From assembly GCF_000599865.1 (NCBI RefSeq), contig NZ_JHAC01000093.1, positions 41,001 to 105,000 of the forward strand: a stretch of 64,000 nt of DNA, written 5' to 3'. How positions within the stretch are numbered: position 1 is the stretch's first letter; every line of letters begins with the position of its first letter. The position numbers were made by a program, and so were the translations under genes. Source of the stretch: Deinococcus phoenicis (GTDB lineage: Bacteria; Deinococcota; Deinococci; Deinococcales; Deinococcaceae). A model generated the notes under the pieces. That model was not told the origin of the DNA. It did not search any database and saw only the letters and a program-made list of their open reading frames with translations. Positions 22,152-29,567 of the stretch are shown one piece after another.

Positions 22152-22183
22152 GGACGCGCCAGGCGTCGGACGCTGGCGCGTCC
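22152..22183 (+). other. Long perfect hairpin between island genes
   Basis: Arms GGACGCGCCAG (22152-22162) and CTGGCGCGTCC (22173-22183) pair perfectly over 11 bp, and the inner CGT/ACG extends the stem. No T-run follows, so it is not a classic terminator; it may be an attenuator, mRNA processing site or protein-binding site ahead of the ssb gene. Confidence 0.5.
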
Positions 22184-22251
22184 AGGGATGAGGTGTCGGG
22201 AGTTGTTCGGCCATTCGAGATCACGCAAAGGCGCAAAGGGAGGAACGCATC

Positions 22252-22965
22252 ATGGCTTTAGGACTGAACCGGGTGACATTGATCGGGCGGCTGGCAGAGG
22301 ACGCGGCGCTGCGGTACACGCCGTCCGGCGTGGCGGTGCTGGAGGGCACCTTGCACGGGCAGGAGGAACTGTTCGTCGGGGAGAGCGTGCGGATGGTGGA
22401 GTGGTACCACCGTTTCGAGCAGATCGGGAAGGCTGCCGAATACTCGGCCGAGCGCCCGTGCGCGAAAGGCACGCCGATGGTGCTGGACGGCTCGCTCGAG
22501 TACAGCGAGTGGGAGACCCCGGCGGGCGGGAAGCGCAGCGCGCTCAAGGTCAAGGCCTTGCAGCTCGCGGTGCTGGACGTTCCCGCAGACGCGGTCCTCG
22601 GCCTGAACCAGGTGCTGGTCTCCGGTCACCTGGCGCGTGACGTGGTGCTGCGGCACACGGCTGCCAAAGAGCCGGTGCTAGAGCTGCGCCTCGGCCTAAC
22701 GAACCGCTTCCGGGACCGCCAGGGGCAGCCGCAGGAGAAGACCCACTGGCTGGACGTGGTGCTGTGGCGCCAGTTGGCCCTGGCACAGCAGGGCGCGCGC
22801 AAGGGGACGGGCGTGGTGGTGGAGGGGCGGCTCTTCAACGAGGCGTGGACCGACCGCGAGGGGAACAAGCGGCTGTCCACCAAGGTGGAGGCGCGGCGGG
22901 TGGTGACGCTGGCGAGAGGTACGCCAAACGTGAACACGCCCGAAGATACGGCGAACGTCGCCTGA
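22252..22965 (+). CDS. ssb: Single-stranded DNA-binding protein with two OB folds
   Basis: 237 residues. First OB fold begins LNRVTLIGRLAEDAALRYTP and the second LNQVLVSGHLARDVVLRHTA, both classic SSB starts; the second ends GVVVEGRLFNEAWTDREGNK. Two OB folds per chain is the Deinococcus-Thermus layout. The normal acidic C-terminal tip that recruits repair partners is missing (ends TPEDTANVA). It protects single-stranded DNA in replication and repair; probably a plasmid-borne second copy. RBS GGGAGG. Confidence 0.9.
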   Translation: MALGLNRVTLIGRLAEDAALRYTPSGVAVLEGTLHGQEELFVGESVRMVEWYHRFEQIGKAAEYSAERPCAKGTPMVLDGSLEYSEWETPAGGKRSALKVKALQLAVLDVPADAVLGLNQVLVSGHLARDVVLRHTAAKEPVLELRLGLTNRFRDRQGQPQEKTHWLDVVLWRQLALAQQGARKGTGVVVEGRLFNEAWTDREGNKRLSTKVEARRVVTLARGTPNVNTPEDTANVA

Positions 22966-23012
22966 CCTACTGAACAGGAAGGGCTGCGGGTTTCTCCAGC
23001 GTGGAGGAACCC

Positions 23013-23210
23013 ATGTCCTTTTCTGCCTTCCTGGCCGCCGTGACTTGGGCGCTGGACACCACCGATACGTGGTCGCCCCACCGCCTGATCGGCTGGGAGG
23101 ATGAGCCGGAAGTGGCCTGGCCAACCCTCTTCGAGCGCGTCCCCTGGGGGCCGGGCACCGCCAGCGCGCTCGAGCGGCTCACCTGGCGGGATGAGCCAGC
23201 GCTACCATGA
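23013..23210 (+). CDS. Small Trp-rich protein of unknown function
   Basis: 65 residues with five Trp. RBS GGAGG eight bases before the ATG. No family recognised and no membrane segment. It lies directly upstream of the VapBC module, 14 bp from the antitoxin start, and could be part of that unit. Confidence 0.6.
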   Translation: MSFSAFLAAVTWALDTTDTWSPHRLIGWEDEPEVAWPTLFERVPWGPGTASALERLTWRDEPALP

Positions 23211-23224
23211 CACCTGGAGGCCAC

Positions 23225-23437
23225 ATGACGAAGATCACTGCCACCGTGGACGAGCAGGGCCAACTCACCCTGCCCGCAGAGGTCGCGTGTCAGTTGCGGG
23301 CCGGGCAGACCGTCGTGATCGAACTCGACGTGCAGGCCGCACCCCCCAACCCCTTCCTGCAGTTCATCGGTAACCTGCCACCCCTGGAAGAAGACAGCCG
23401 CACGTGCTACCGCCGGGAGCGGGGGCACGAAGATTGA
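23225..23437 (+). CDS. AbrB/MazE-type antitoxin of VapBC module 1
   Basis: 70 residues. N-terminal swapped-hairpin AbrB motif (ATVDEQGQLTLPAEVACQLR, A-G-Q-T-V-V-I-E) for DNA binding, and an acidic C-terminal tail that would wrap the toxin. It overlaps the toxin start by four bases. RBS GGAGG. Paralogous to the antitoxin at 32957, sharing the NPFLQFIG / SPFLAWVG segment. Usually represses its own promoter with the toxin. Confidence 0.85.
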   Translation: MTKITATVDEQGQLTLPAEVACQLRAGQTVVIELDVQAAPPNPFLQFIGNLPPLEEDSRTCYRRERGHED

Positions 23438-23855
23438 CCACCTGCATCGATACCCATGTCCTCAGCGCCCGGCTCCGCAACGAGCCGGGCGCCCAACGTC
23501 TGGCCCTGGCCCTCTGGACCGCCCGGCAGCAAGGTCCGCTGGTGATCCACGTGTCTGTGTACGCGGAACTGCTCGCCGCGCCGGGGCAGACGCGTGAGGG
23601 TGCCGATCACTTCCTGAACACGACCGACATCCGCGTGGACTGGCAGACGGACCCAGAGATGTGGATGCAGGCGAGCGCGGCCTACGGGGCCTACAGTGCC
23701 CGCCGTCAGCGCAGCGGGGGAGGGGGTTGCCCCGGCGACTGCTGGTGGACTTCCTGATTGGCGCACACGCGGCCCGGCTCGGGGCCGCGCTGCTGACCCT
23801 CGATCCGCAGCCCTACCGGCTGGGTTTTCCGGAACTGTCGTTGCCGGAGCTTTGA
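23434..23855 (+). pseudogene. PIN-domain VapC toxin with frameshift
   Basis: Starts at a TTG overlapping the antitoxin stop. The first frame gives the PIN start TTCIDTHVLSAR and runs to SARRQRSGGGG, then ends out of frame at 23757. The other frame supplies the missing end LLVDFLIGAHAARLG and LLTLDPQPYRLGF. Comparison with the intact copy at 33184 (VRRKASGGGAPLRILADFLI) puts the shift in the G-run near 23716-23726. It is either a real mutation or a homopolymer sequencing error. PIN toxins cut RNA with a cluster of acidic residues. Confidence 0.75.
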
Positions 23856-23907
23856 CGCGTCCGGGGAAGTCCACCTCGCTTCCCCCTCTTTTTCGGCACC
23901 CGCAGGT

Positions 23908-23924
23908 TTCGCGCCCCCCGGCGC
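23908..23924 (+). promoter_or_regulatory. GTCGCG-type hairpin leader (TTCGCG variant)
   Basis: GCAGGTTTCGCG, then arms GCGCC (23911-23915) and GGCGC (23920-23924) with a four-C loop, followed by GGAGG and the ATG at 23948. Confidence 0.5.
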
Positions 23925-23947
23925 TGCCGAGCCAGCGGAGGTGCAGG

Positions 23948-24217
23948 ATGGTCGCGAAAGTGTTTCATGCCAAAGGCCCGCATGCCCGGTGGCCGGAGGA
24001 CTTCGTGCTGGTGGCGGAGGTGGAGCGGTGTGACGACCCGGACCTGGCGTTCCGGGTGGTGCAGCACTTCGGGGCCTCGCACTGGGCCCGGCAGCCCGGC
24101 GTCCACTGCCTGGTCCCCGAGGACTCCGCCCGCAGCACCAGGGCGGGGGACGTGGTGGTCCTGAACGGCCAGCCGCTACTGTGTCTGCCCTTTACAGGCT
24201 GGCAGCCGCTGGAGTGA
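23948..24217 (+). CDS. Small protein with SGDVV-type domain
   Basis: 89 residues, soluble. The pattern of QHF-x10-15-P-E-D-S-A-R-S-T-x-x-GDVVVLNGQPLL and a final GWQPLE is also found in the C-terminus of the 43654 protein (CQHFTQEGW, AHSAHSMCVGDVV, GWEELLK). The two therefore share a domain used twice in the island. Function is unknown. A leader hairpin and GGAGG precede it. Confidence 0.7.
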   Translation: MVAKVFHAKGPHARWPEDFVLVAEVERCDDPDLAFRVVQHFGASHWARQPGVHCLVPEDSARSTRAGDVVVLNGQPLLCLPFTGWQPLE

Positions 24218-24250
24218 AGTGCCGTGCGCGCGGTACTCAGGGGTCACGGT

Positions 24251-24269
24251 GTCGCGCGCCTGACGCGCG
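24251..24269 (+). promoter_or_regulatory. GTCGCG hairpin leader before 24282 gene
   Basis: GTCGCG box; arms CGCGCG (24253-24258) and CGCGCG (24264-24269), five-base loop, 12 bp before the ATG. Confidence 0.55.
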
Positions 24270-24281
24270 CGGCTGGGGGGC

Positions 24282-24737
24282 ATGCATGAGGATGAACGCG
24301 CGGAGGTGACGGCGGCTTTCCAGGGATCGGACTTCCGGCTGACGCACTGCAACCTCAGGTTCCACCAGGAACGTTTCCACGCGGTGGGCCGGGCGGACAC
24401 GCCAGTGGCGGGGGTAAGCGTGCGTTTCAACACGCTGGCCGAGGCGCGCGACCTGCTGTGGGAATGTCCACTGCACGCGGCGATGCCGGACGTGCTGTCG
24501 TTCGCCCTGAGCCGCCGCGTGTTCGACGGGGCGGTGCTGGGCGGGTACGCCGGCGTGCGCGCCCACTTCCGGCGGACGTGGGTGGGCATCCGGCGCCTGG
24601 ATCTGCTGTCCCTGTACCGCGAGGCGGGGGTGAGATGCGAGCAGCGTGCGCAGTGGCTCGAAGGCGCCCGGGCGTACGTCACGGCGTTCTGGCAGACGGC
24701 CGGGCTGGGACCTGGGGTGGAGAACGCTGCCGACTGA
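24282..24737 (+). CDS. Protein of unknown function
   Basis: 151 residues, no family recognised. Rich in Arg, Ala and aromatic residues with mostly helical character in the second half (FDGAVLGGYAGVRAHFRRTW). No membrane segment or catalytic motif noted. The start is the first of two adjacent ATGs (24282); the leader hairpin is close before it. Confidence 0.6.
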   Translation: MHEDERAEVTAAFQGSDFRLTHCNLRFHQERFHAVGRADTPVAGVSVRFNTLAEARDLLWECPLHAAMPDVLSFALSRRVFDGAVLGGYAGVRAHFRRTWVGIRRLDLLSLYREAGVRCEQRAQWLEGARAYVTAFWQTAGLGPGVENAAD

Positions 24738-24799
24738 ATTCGGCGTGAGCAGGGGGAGGCACGTAAGCAGAGGGCGCATCTCCCCCTTTTTTTGTGGGG

Positions 24800-24822
24800 G
24801 TCGCGGCGGACGGAGCCGCCGC
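24800..24822 (+). promoter_or_regulatory. GTCGCG hairpin leader before 28-codon gene
   Basis: GTCGCG box; arms GCGGCGG (24803-24809) and CCGCCGC (24816-24822), six-base loop, followed by an ideal AAAGGAGGTGA. Confidence 0.6.
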
Positions 24823-24850
24823 AGGGCCGGGTGCGAAAGGAGGTGAACAC

Positions 24851-24937
24851 ATGTGGGACTTCTCGGCGCTCTGGTCGTGGTTGTTCCAGACCAGGCGGCG
24901 GTTTGACCCCTCAGGTCTGGGCAGCGAGTCACAGTGA
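24851..24937 (+). CDS. Micro-protein of 28 residues
   Basis: ATG at 24851 with the best Shine-Dalgarno site of the window (AAAGGAGGTGA, seven bases away) and a leader hairpin upstream. The peptide starts MWDFSALWSWLFQTRRRF: an aromatic amphipathic stretch with a basic end, then a short polar tail. It is closed off by a strong terminator 18 bp later. The signals argue for real translation; function unknown, possibly membrane-active. Confidence 0.6.
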   Translation: MWDFSALWSWLFQTRRRFDPSGLGSESQ

Positions 24938-24954
24938 TGTGACCTGACCCTTCC

Positions 24955-24994
24955 GGGGTCCTGCGGTGCCGTGCGCGCCGCAGGACCCCCTTTT
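24955..24994 (+). terminator. Rho-independent terminator
   Basis: Arms GGGGTCCTGCGG (24955-24966) and CCGCAGGACCCC (24978-24989) pair perfectly over 12 bp, loop of 11, followed by CTTTTCC. It separates the micro-protein from the ParB-like gene. Confidence 0.8.
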
Positions 24995-25183
24995 CCGTGG
25001 AGGTGTCCATGCCTTCGCTCCTTCGTTTCGTTCTGCTCGGCATCCCTGAGCGGCTGGCCGTAGCACGCCGGACCTGCGAACGTGCCACAGGTGATCAGGC
25101 GGTTGGTCGGCGGCTTCGCGGACATCTGGATTTGGACTCTGCTGCACGACTGGGCGCAGGGCGGGCAGCGGCGCGGGGAGAGT

Positions 25184-25208
25184 GTCGCGCCAGGACCGCA
25201 CCGGCGCG
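25184..25208 (+). promoter_or_regulatory. GTCGCG hairpin leader before ParB-like gene
   Basis: GTCGCG box; arms CGCGCC (25186-25191) and GGCGCG (25203-25208), loop of 11, then GGAGG and ATG 25231. Confidence 0.5.
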
Positions 25209-25230
25209 GCCCATCGCAATGGAGGTCGGC

Positions 25231-26154
25231 ATGAATGCAACACCACTGTTCCAGGGTTCAAGCGAGCGGCAGTACCAGGTGGTGCCGCTGGCGGAGATCG
25301 AGCCGCCCGAGCTGCGGGGCGCGCGCAACCCCATCGGCCCGAGCGTGGGGGAGTTCGGCATCCTCACGCCGCTGGAACTGTACCCGGCACCCCAGGGCAC
25401 TCCCTACCGGTACCGCGTCTCCGCCGGGAGCCGCCGCTTCCACACCGCCCGGGACGTGGGACTGACCGAGGTGCCCGCGTTCGTGAGCAGCAGCGACGGG
25501 TCGGCCGCGGATATCACCGGCATCGAGAACCTGGGCCGCTCGAACAACCCGGTTGCCGAAGCGCTGGCCCTGCGCAAGAAGCTGAATCAGGGCTACAACC
25601 TCAAGGGGGTCGCGGACCTGTGGGGTGCGTCGCTCGGCACCCTGAAAAAGCGCGCGAAGCTGCTCGAGCTGCCCGAGTGGGTGCTGCACCTGGTCGGCGA
25701 GCGGGTGGCCGTCGGCGTGGTCGAGCAGATCGCCGCGCTGAACGAGCCGTACCGCACGCAGGCGGTCGAGGCCTTGCAGGCCAAGGTAGCGGGGGGCCCG
25801 GGCGCGAAGTTCACGGCCGACGACCTCAAGGGCGCGCGGGTCGCCCACGCCGAGGACCTGGGCGACGTGCTGAGCGCCGCCCTGCTGGACACCCCGGCGC
25901 CGCTGATCGAGGTGGACGCGGCGACTGACCTGGCGAGCCGGGTGATGGCGATGGCCCGCAACGAGGGCGTGGACCTCGGCGCGCTGGCCCAGGCACTGCT
26001 GGACCTGGCCAGCGACGGGACCGCCGAGGAGGAATCGGCCGCTTCACCCGCCGTAGAGGCTGAGCCGGAGCCCGCCCCGCTGGGGGTGCCAGCCCCGCCC
26101 GCCGTGAACCGGCCCCCGAGCCGGGTTCGCGCGACCCGCTCCGGGGTCACCTGA
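25231..26154 (+). CDS. ParB/Spo0J-domain protein, candidate PRTRC ParB
   Basis: 307 residues. The ParB N-terminal nuclease-like domain is visible: box with SAGSRRFHTARDVGLTEVP (like GERRxRA) and IENLGRSNNPVAEA (like ENxxRxxxxP), then a KorB-type helix-turn-helix (NLKGVADLWGASLGTLKKRA). The tail is acidic and Pro-rich. It differs from the partition ParB at 55120, so the plasmid carries two. With E, C, B and ThiF downstream it fits the ParB-related member of a PRTRC cassette. The frame is open back to 25009; 25231 was chosen for its RBS and leader. Confidence 0.8.
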   Translation: MNATPLFQGSSERQYQVVPLAEIEPPELRGARNPIGPSVGEFGILTPLELYPAPQGTPYRYRVSAGSRRFHTARDVGLTEVPAFVSSSDGSAADITGIENLGRSNNPVAEALALRKKLNQGYNLKGVADLWGASLGTLKKRAKLLELPEWVLHLVGERVAVGVVEQIAALNEPYRTQAVEALQAKVAGGPGAKFTADDLKGARVAHAEDLGDVLSAALLDTPAPLIEVDAATDLASRVMAMARNEGVDLGALAQALLDLASDGTAEEESAASPAVEAEPEPAPLGVPAPPAVNRPPSRVRATRSGVT

Positions 26155-26342
26155 GCGCCAGCAAGGCCAGGGGCGGCATGGGCCTGGGGGTGAAACCCTC
26201 CTGCCCGCGCAGACCCCTTCTCAGGCCTGCCAGAAGCCGCCGTGTCCCGCCACCCCCCGAGGTCCCCATGACCCTGTTCCTCCGCCACGTAGCGCCCACG
26301 CCTGGGGTCCCCGTCGGGCATGGCCTTCCGCCCTGAGCGGAG

Positions 26343-26359
26343 GTCGCGCTGCTCGCGCG
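26343..26359 (+). promoter_or_regulatory. GTCGCG hairpin leader before 26388 gene
   Basis: GTCGCG box; arms CGCGC (26345-26349) and GCGCG (26355-26359), loop TGCTC, then GGAGG and ATG 26388. Confidence 0.5.
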
Positions 26360-26387
26360 CGCAGGCGGAGGGGGACGGAGGTGCAGC

Positions 26388-27092
26388 ATGCACGGACTGG
26401 CACAGGGTGGACGGCGGCTTTGCGGCGACGGACGGATGCTCGGCGGGTGGTACCTGGAATGCGCAGTCAGCGCGAGCGGCGCCCACCCGCTCGACCACTT
26501 CCTGGTGGACTTCCCCACCCTGGTGCCCCCCCACCTCACCGTGAACGCGCTGGGCGTCACGCTCTGGACCGACCCCAAGGGGGTCACGCACGTCGTGGAC
26601 CTGATCGGCGAGGGGCACTACCCCTTCGTGCCGGACTTCTGGGAGGAAGCGCGGCGCATGGGCTTCTCACGCAAGATCTCCCCCACCCTGCCGGTGGGCA
26701 AGCTCAGCGCCCAGAGCCGCTTCCTGTTCATCCACAACAAGGCCCTGATCGCCAACCCCGAGGCCCTGATGCCCCACCTGGACGGGACGCACGTCTGCCC
26801 GACGGGCAAGCGCCACCCCGGCCACACGAACTGCACTGGACTGCACTGGTGGGTCACGCCGAGCGCCACGCCGGGCACCCTCACACGGTACCTCGGCGAG
26901 GGGGAGTACGAGCTACGGGGTCGCCTGGGGGCCGGAGCGCCCGCCGTGCGCTACGCCCGGGCGATCTTCGCGTCGGTGCCGATCACTGGGATCAGCCGCA
27001 TCGTGGGTCAGGGCGGGGTACAGGGGGCCAACCAGGCGCAGTTCGCGGCCGCGCAGCAGAGCGGCCTGCCCGTCTACGCGGTGCCGGTGTGA
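26388..27092 (+). CDS. Protein of unknown function
   Basis: 234 residues, no family recognised. Features include a Cys/His-containing stretch (THVCPTGKRHPGHTNCTGLH, about 131-150) that could hold a metal, and a basic patch ARRMGFSRKISPTL. No membrane segment. Its stop overlaps the GTG of the next gene, so the two are coupled. Confidence 0.7.
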   Translation: MHGLAQGGRRLCGDGRMLGGWYLECAVSASGAHPLDHFLVDFPTLVPPHLTVNALGVTLWTDPKGVTHVVDLIGEGHYPFVPDFWEEARRMGFSRKISPTLPVGKLSAQSRFLFIHNKALIANPEALMPHLDGTHVCPTGKRHPGHTNCTGLHWWVTPSATPGTLTRYLGEGEYELRGRLGAGAPAVRYARAIFASVPITGISRIVGQGGVQGANQAQFAAAQQSGLPVYAVPV

Positions 27093-27511
27093 GCCCCCCG
27101 GACCTCGCGGCCCTCCGGCAGCAGGCGGAGGCGCTGCTGGGGGACGGGGACCGGCGAGGCAGCGCCGAGGACCTGTACCGCCTGGTGCGGGACCTCAGCG
27201 CCTTTCTCGAAGGGGCCACGCTGGAGGAACTGGCAGGTGCCGCGTTCCCGGAGGAGGCCCAGCCGCTCGCCTGCCTAGCGGCCCTGGCCAACTTACGGCC
27301 GTGGCTGCCCAGGCGGACGCGTGCCGACCAGTACACGCCCGACGAGCTGGGCCGGTTGCGCGAGGCCGCCCGTAAGCGGGTGGTGAACGTGCTCCTGCCG
27401 CTGGAGCGTGCCACCGGTGAGGCGCCCGCATCTAAGGAGGTTGTATGGATTTCGACCAGGCACTTGCGCTCGCCGACCGCCTCTTCGTCACGGCCTGCCG
27501 GGGGAATCTGA
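27089..27511 (+). CDS. Helical protein of unknown function
   Basis: 140 residues from a GTG overlapping the previous stop by four bases. Strongly helical, Leu/Ala/Glu-rich (LAALRQQAEALLGDGDRRGS). The last 22 codons overlap the start of the next gene, which is a large overlap, so the true 3' end may differ or the C-terminus may be tolerated read-through. Confidence 0.55.
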   Translation: MSPPDLAALRQQAEALLGDGDRRGSAEDLYRLVRDLSAFLEGATLEELAGAAFPEEAQPLACLAALANLRPWLPRRTRADQYTPDELGRLREAARKRVVNVLLPLERATGEAPASKEVVWISTRHLRSPTASSSRPAGGI

Positions 27512-27744
27512 GTGGTGGGGAGTACCTTAGGGCCCGGCACCTGCTGTACCTGGTGAAGTGCCACCGCCAGCACTTCTGGTTGCACGGCCTGAATGGCCGG
27601 GACATCGACGACTCGGCTATCCAGCACCCCTCCCCCGAGCGGACCACCCGCGCCCGCCTGCGCGAGCTGGCGCAACTGGCCTGTGACGCGCGCCAGGTCG
27701 CCCGCCCCTACCGTGCGTTCGAGGCCCTGCACGACAACGGGTAA
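27445..27744 (+). CDS. Small protein of unknown function
   Basis: 99 residues. RBS TAAGGAGG six bases before the ATG. The segment LSGGEYLRARHLLYLVKCHR resembles LRGGEYLRLCRLIETRR of the 37502 protein, so the two share a short motif (G-G-E-Y-L-R). Soluble and helical; function unknown. Confidence 0.65.
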   Translation: MDFDQALALADRLFVTACRGNLSGGEYLRARHLLYLVKCHRQHFWLHGLNGRDIDDSAIQHPSPERTTRARLRELAQLACDARQVARPYRAFEALHDNG

Positions 27745-27762
27745 GTGTTCCTGACTCCAGGT

Positions 27763-27793
27763 GTCGCGCGCTTCCATGTGCTCAGGAAGCGCG
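27763..27793 (+). promoter_or_regulatory. GTCGCG hairpin leader, long stem
   Basis: CCAGGTGTCGCG, arms CGCGCTTCC (27767-27775) and GGAAGCGCG (27785-27793): nine perfect pairs, loop of nine, then GGAGG and ATG 27806. The arm sequence differs from other leaders but pairing is kept, which argues for RNA structure. Confidence 0.65.
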
Positions 27794-27805
27794 GAGGTGC
27801 CGGAT

Positions 27806-27976
27806 ATGGACGCACCGTTGGCTTTGCGGGTCAGCACTGGGGACAGGCGGCGAGGCAACCTCTTCCCCCCTACCCTCGGAGAAGGCCGGGCCCGGGTCCC
27901 CTGTCCGGGCGAGAAGATCGAGCACCCCTCAGCCTTCCACAGGGAGGAACACAGGAGGAAGAACCCTAATGTCTGA
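27806..27976 (+). CDS. Small basic protein of unknown function
   Basis: 56 residues. GGAGG eight bases before the ATG, directly after a leader hairpin. Basic and Pro/Arg-rich, ending in HREEHRRKNPNV. It overlaps the next start by eight bases. Coding likelihood rests on the leader and RBS; no homolog recognised. Confidence 0.45.
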   Translation: MDAPLALRVSTGDRRRGNLFPPTLGEGRARVPCPGEKIEHPSAFHREEHRRKNPNV

Positions 27977-28181
27977 CCTTTCCAAGGACCAGACCGAACC
28001 CGTGAAGGGCGAGGAGCACCTGAGCGAGCACGAACGCCTGGCCCGCCGCCTGAACCTCCCAGATTCCTGGGTGGAGGCCGCCCTGGAGACGCGCCATGTC
28101 GGCCCTAAGCTGGTCGAGGAGTGGGAAGCCGAGGAGCGCGCCCGCGAGGAGCGTGCCCTTGGCGAAAGGCAGCCCAACTGA
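27969..28181 (+). CDS. Small acidic protein of unknown function
   Basis: 70 residues, highly charged (HLSEHERLARRLNLPDSWVE, then E-E-W-E-A-E-E-R-A-R-E-E-R). RBS AGGAGG. The TGA overlaps the next ATG (TGATG), so translation is coupled to the micro-ORF that follows. Confidence 0.65.
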   Translation: MSDLSKDQTEPVKGEEHLSEHERLARRLNLPDSWVEAALETRHVGPKLVEEWEAEERAREERALGERQPN

Positions 28182-28246
28182 TGAGCGGCCTGGGTCTGCC
28201 GATCCTGCTCGGCCTCCTGTTGCTGACCCTCAGCGCGGCCGTGTGA
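28181..28246 (+). CDS. 21-residue hydrophobic micro-protein
   Basis: ATG overlaps the previous TGA (TGATG). The peptide is one hydrophobic helix (GLPILLGLLLLTLSAAV) with almost no polar ends, so it should sit in the membrane. Small membrane peptides of this sort act as regulators of membrane proteins or as toxins; no more can be said. Confidence 0.45.
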   Translation: MSGLGLPILLGLLLLTLSAAV

Positions 28247-28250
28247 CGCC

Positions 28251-28388
28251 GTGCTGGGTCTTCCCCAGCCGCTGGGCAACAGCCTCGTGCTGGTGATCGC
28301 GTTGACCGTTGTGAGCATGATCGGTTGCATCGCTCGGTTGAGGCAGGCCAGAACGTTCGTCCTGTTGCGCAGGAAGTCGGGGTCGTGA
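28251..28388 (+). CDS. 45-residue membrane micro-protein
   Basis: GTG start four bases after the previous stop. One transmembrane helix (SLVLVIALTVVSMIGCIARL) and a strongly basic tail (RQARTFVLLRRKSGS), so the C-terminus should face the cytoplasm. It is followed by a GTGA overlap with a further 20-codon frame. Confidence 0.4.
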   Translation: MLGLPQPLGNSLVLVIALTVVSMIGCIARLRQARTFVLLRRKSGS

Positions 28389-28447
28389 GCACGCTCCGTC
28401 GCGTCAGCCGGCTGCCGCACTGGGGCGGCCAGGACCGGCCCGCCTGA
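28385..28447 (+). CDS. 20-residue basic micro-ORF
   Basis: GTG overlaps the previous TGA. The peptide begins MSTLRRVSRLPHWGG. Evidence is only the coupled start position; it may be a chance frame. Confidence 0.2.
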   Translation: MSTLRRVSRLPHWGGQDRPA

Positions 28448-28502
28448 CGTCGTCCTGGTGCCCTTCCCCCAGCCGCCCTGCCAGGTTTCCTTTGCAGGAG
28501 GC

Positions 28503-28524
28503 GTCGCGCCCCGGATGGGACGCG
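28503..28524 (+). promoter_or_regulatory. GTCGCG hairpin leader before 28535 gene
   Basis: AGGCGTCGCG; stem CGCG-C-CCC (28505-28512) with GGG-A-CGCG (28517-28524), one mismatch, loop GGAT, 10 bp before the ATG. Confidence 0.5.
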
Positions 28525-28534
28525 GCGGGCGGCC

Positions 28535-28801
28535 ATGCAGATCGAACAGGGACGGACCCAGGCTACGATCACGCCCTGCCGAGGCGGCCTGCTGGTCGTG
28601 ATCGAGCGCACGCCCCACCCGGGCAGCGGCGGCTTCGTGCGGCAGGTGGCACGGCGGCCCTGGCTGACTGCTCCCGTCCACGAGGAGGTGGTGCGGCGGG
28701 TGGTCCAGGCCAGCGAGGTCGAGTCCCTTCTCTTGCAGGAAGGTCTGCGGCTGAGCCGCGCCGAGCGGGAGGCCCTGGCACGCCTGGGTGGCCGGGATTG
28801 A
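28535..28801 (+). CDS. Small protein, paralogue of 47968 protein
   Basis: 88 residues. About two thirds identical by eye to the protein at 47968 over its full length: both begin MQIEQGR-x-QATITPCRGGL and share ERTPHPGS and a final helix LRLS-x-AE. The pair sits near both ends of the island, each with the same leader. Function unknown; a soluble beta-hairpin plus helix plan is likely. Confidence 0.7.
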   Translation: MQIEQGRTQATITPCRGGLLVVIERTPHPGSGGFVRQVARRPWLTAPVHEEVVRRVVQASEVESLLLQEGLRLSRAEREALARLGGRD

Positions 28802-28839
28802 CCCTTCATCACTGCCACCAGCGCGGCCGGGAGGTAGCC

Positions 28840-29448
28840 ATGTTGCCAGCAGATCGCCGTGAACTTGCCCTGGCCCTCTCCACCCTGCTCGCCGCGCTGG
28901 ACTGCGGCCAGGTCACCTTCAAGGGTGGGCAGGAACAGGAGGCCTATCGCCAGGCCCTGGCCGCCGCTCGGGGCCTGATCGCCCGGGATGCTGCCGCCTC
29001 CCTGCTCGCCGCGCTGGATGCACGGCCCGCCCCGGTCACCCTGTTCGCACCTGAATTCACGCAAGAAGCCCTGGCGGATGTCGTCCGTGAGTTCGCGGTC
29101 CTCGACCCGGACGGGTTCGCCTTCCAAGGCGTGCCGTTCTCCTGGGCGGGCATGGTCTGGACCGAGCCCGAGCAACTCGAGTGGTCGGGCTTGCAACCCC
29201 TGGTGCAGCTCGCCCTGCGGGAGGCGGTTCTGGCACGAAACTGGCGCTACGCCCTGGAGGAGCAGCCTGGCCGGTGCGACGCTCAGGTCACTTCGGCCAC
29301 CGGACGGACATCCGCCGCCTGTGCCTCCACACCTTTCCTGGCATTCGCGGTCGCTTACCGGGACGCCCTCCGCTACCAGCGGCAGCACGCGGACACGGGC
29401 GGGATCGACTCTGGGGACCAGCCCTGCGGCCCGAGGGACCCGAACTGA
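28840..29448 (+). CDS. Protein of unknown function
   Basis: 202 residues from an ATG with GGGAGG upstream. Helical N-terminal half (ALSTLLAALDCGQVTFKGGQ), then a segment rich in aromatic residues (FAFQGVPFSWAGMVWTEPEQ). The C-terminal 40 residues are less ordered. No family or catalytic motif recognised. Directly upstream of the IS insertion. Confidence 0.65.
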   Translation: MLPADRRELALALSTLLAALDCGQVTFKGGQEQEAYRQALAAARGLIARDAAASLLAALDARPAPVTLFAPEFTQEALADVVREFAVLDPDGFAFQGVPFSWAGMVWTEPEQLEWSGLQPLVQLALREAVLARNWRYALEEQPGRCDAQVTSATGRTSAACASTPFLAFAVAYRDALRYQRQHADTGGIDSGDQPCGPRDPN

Positions 29449-29558
29449 TGCGAGCTCCAGCATCCGGGGACAGCCACCCTGCCCACCCGACGGGAGGGTT
29501 TCAGCTTCAGGCGTCCCCTAGACGGGGCCAGGGACCGGTCCACCATGAAAGACGAGAG

Positions 29559-29567
29559 GTCACCAGG
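29559..29567. repeat. IS target-site duplication, left
   Basis: GTCACCAGG, identical to 30729-30737 on the other side of the element. Confidence 0.9.

Noticed and set aside
25009..25230. N-terminal extension of the ParB-like protein from ATG 25009
   Set aside because: The frame is open and has an RBS, but the 74 residues are Arg/Ala-rich and unlike ParB proteins. ATG 25231 has its own GGAGG and leader. A separate short or frameshifted gene here remains possible.
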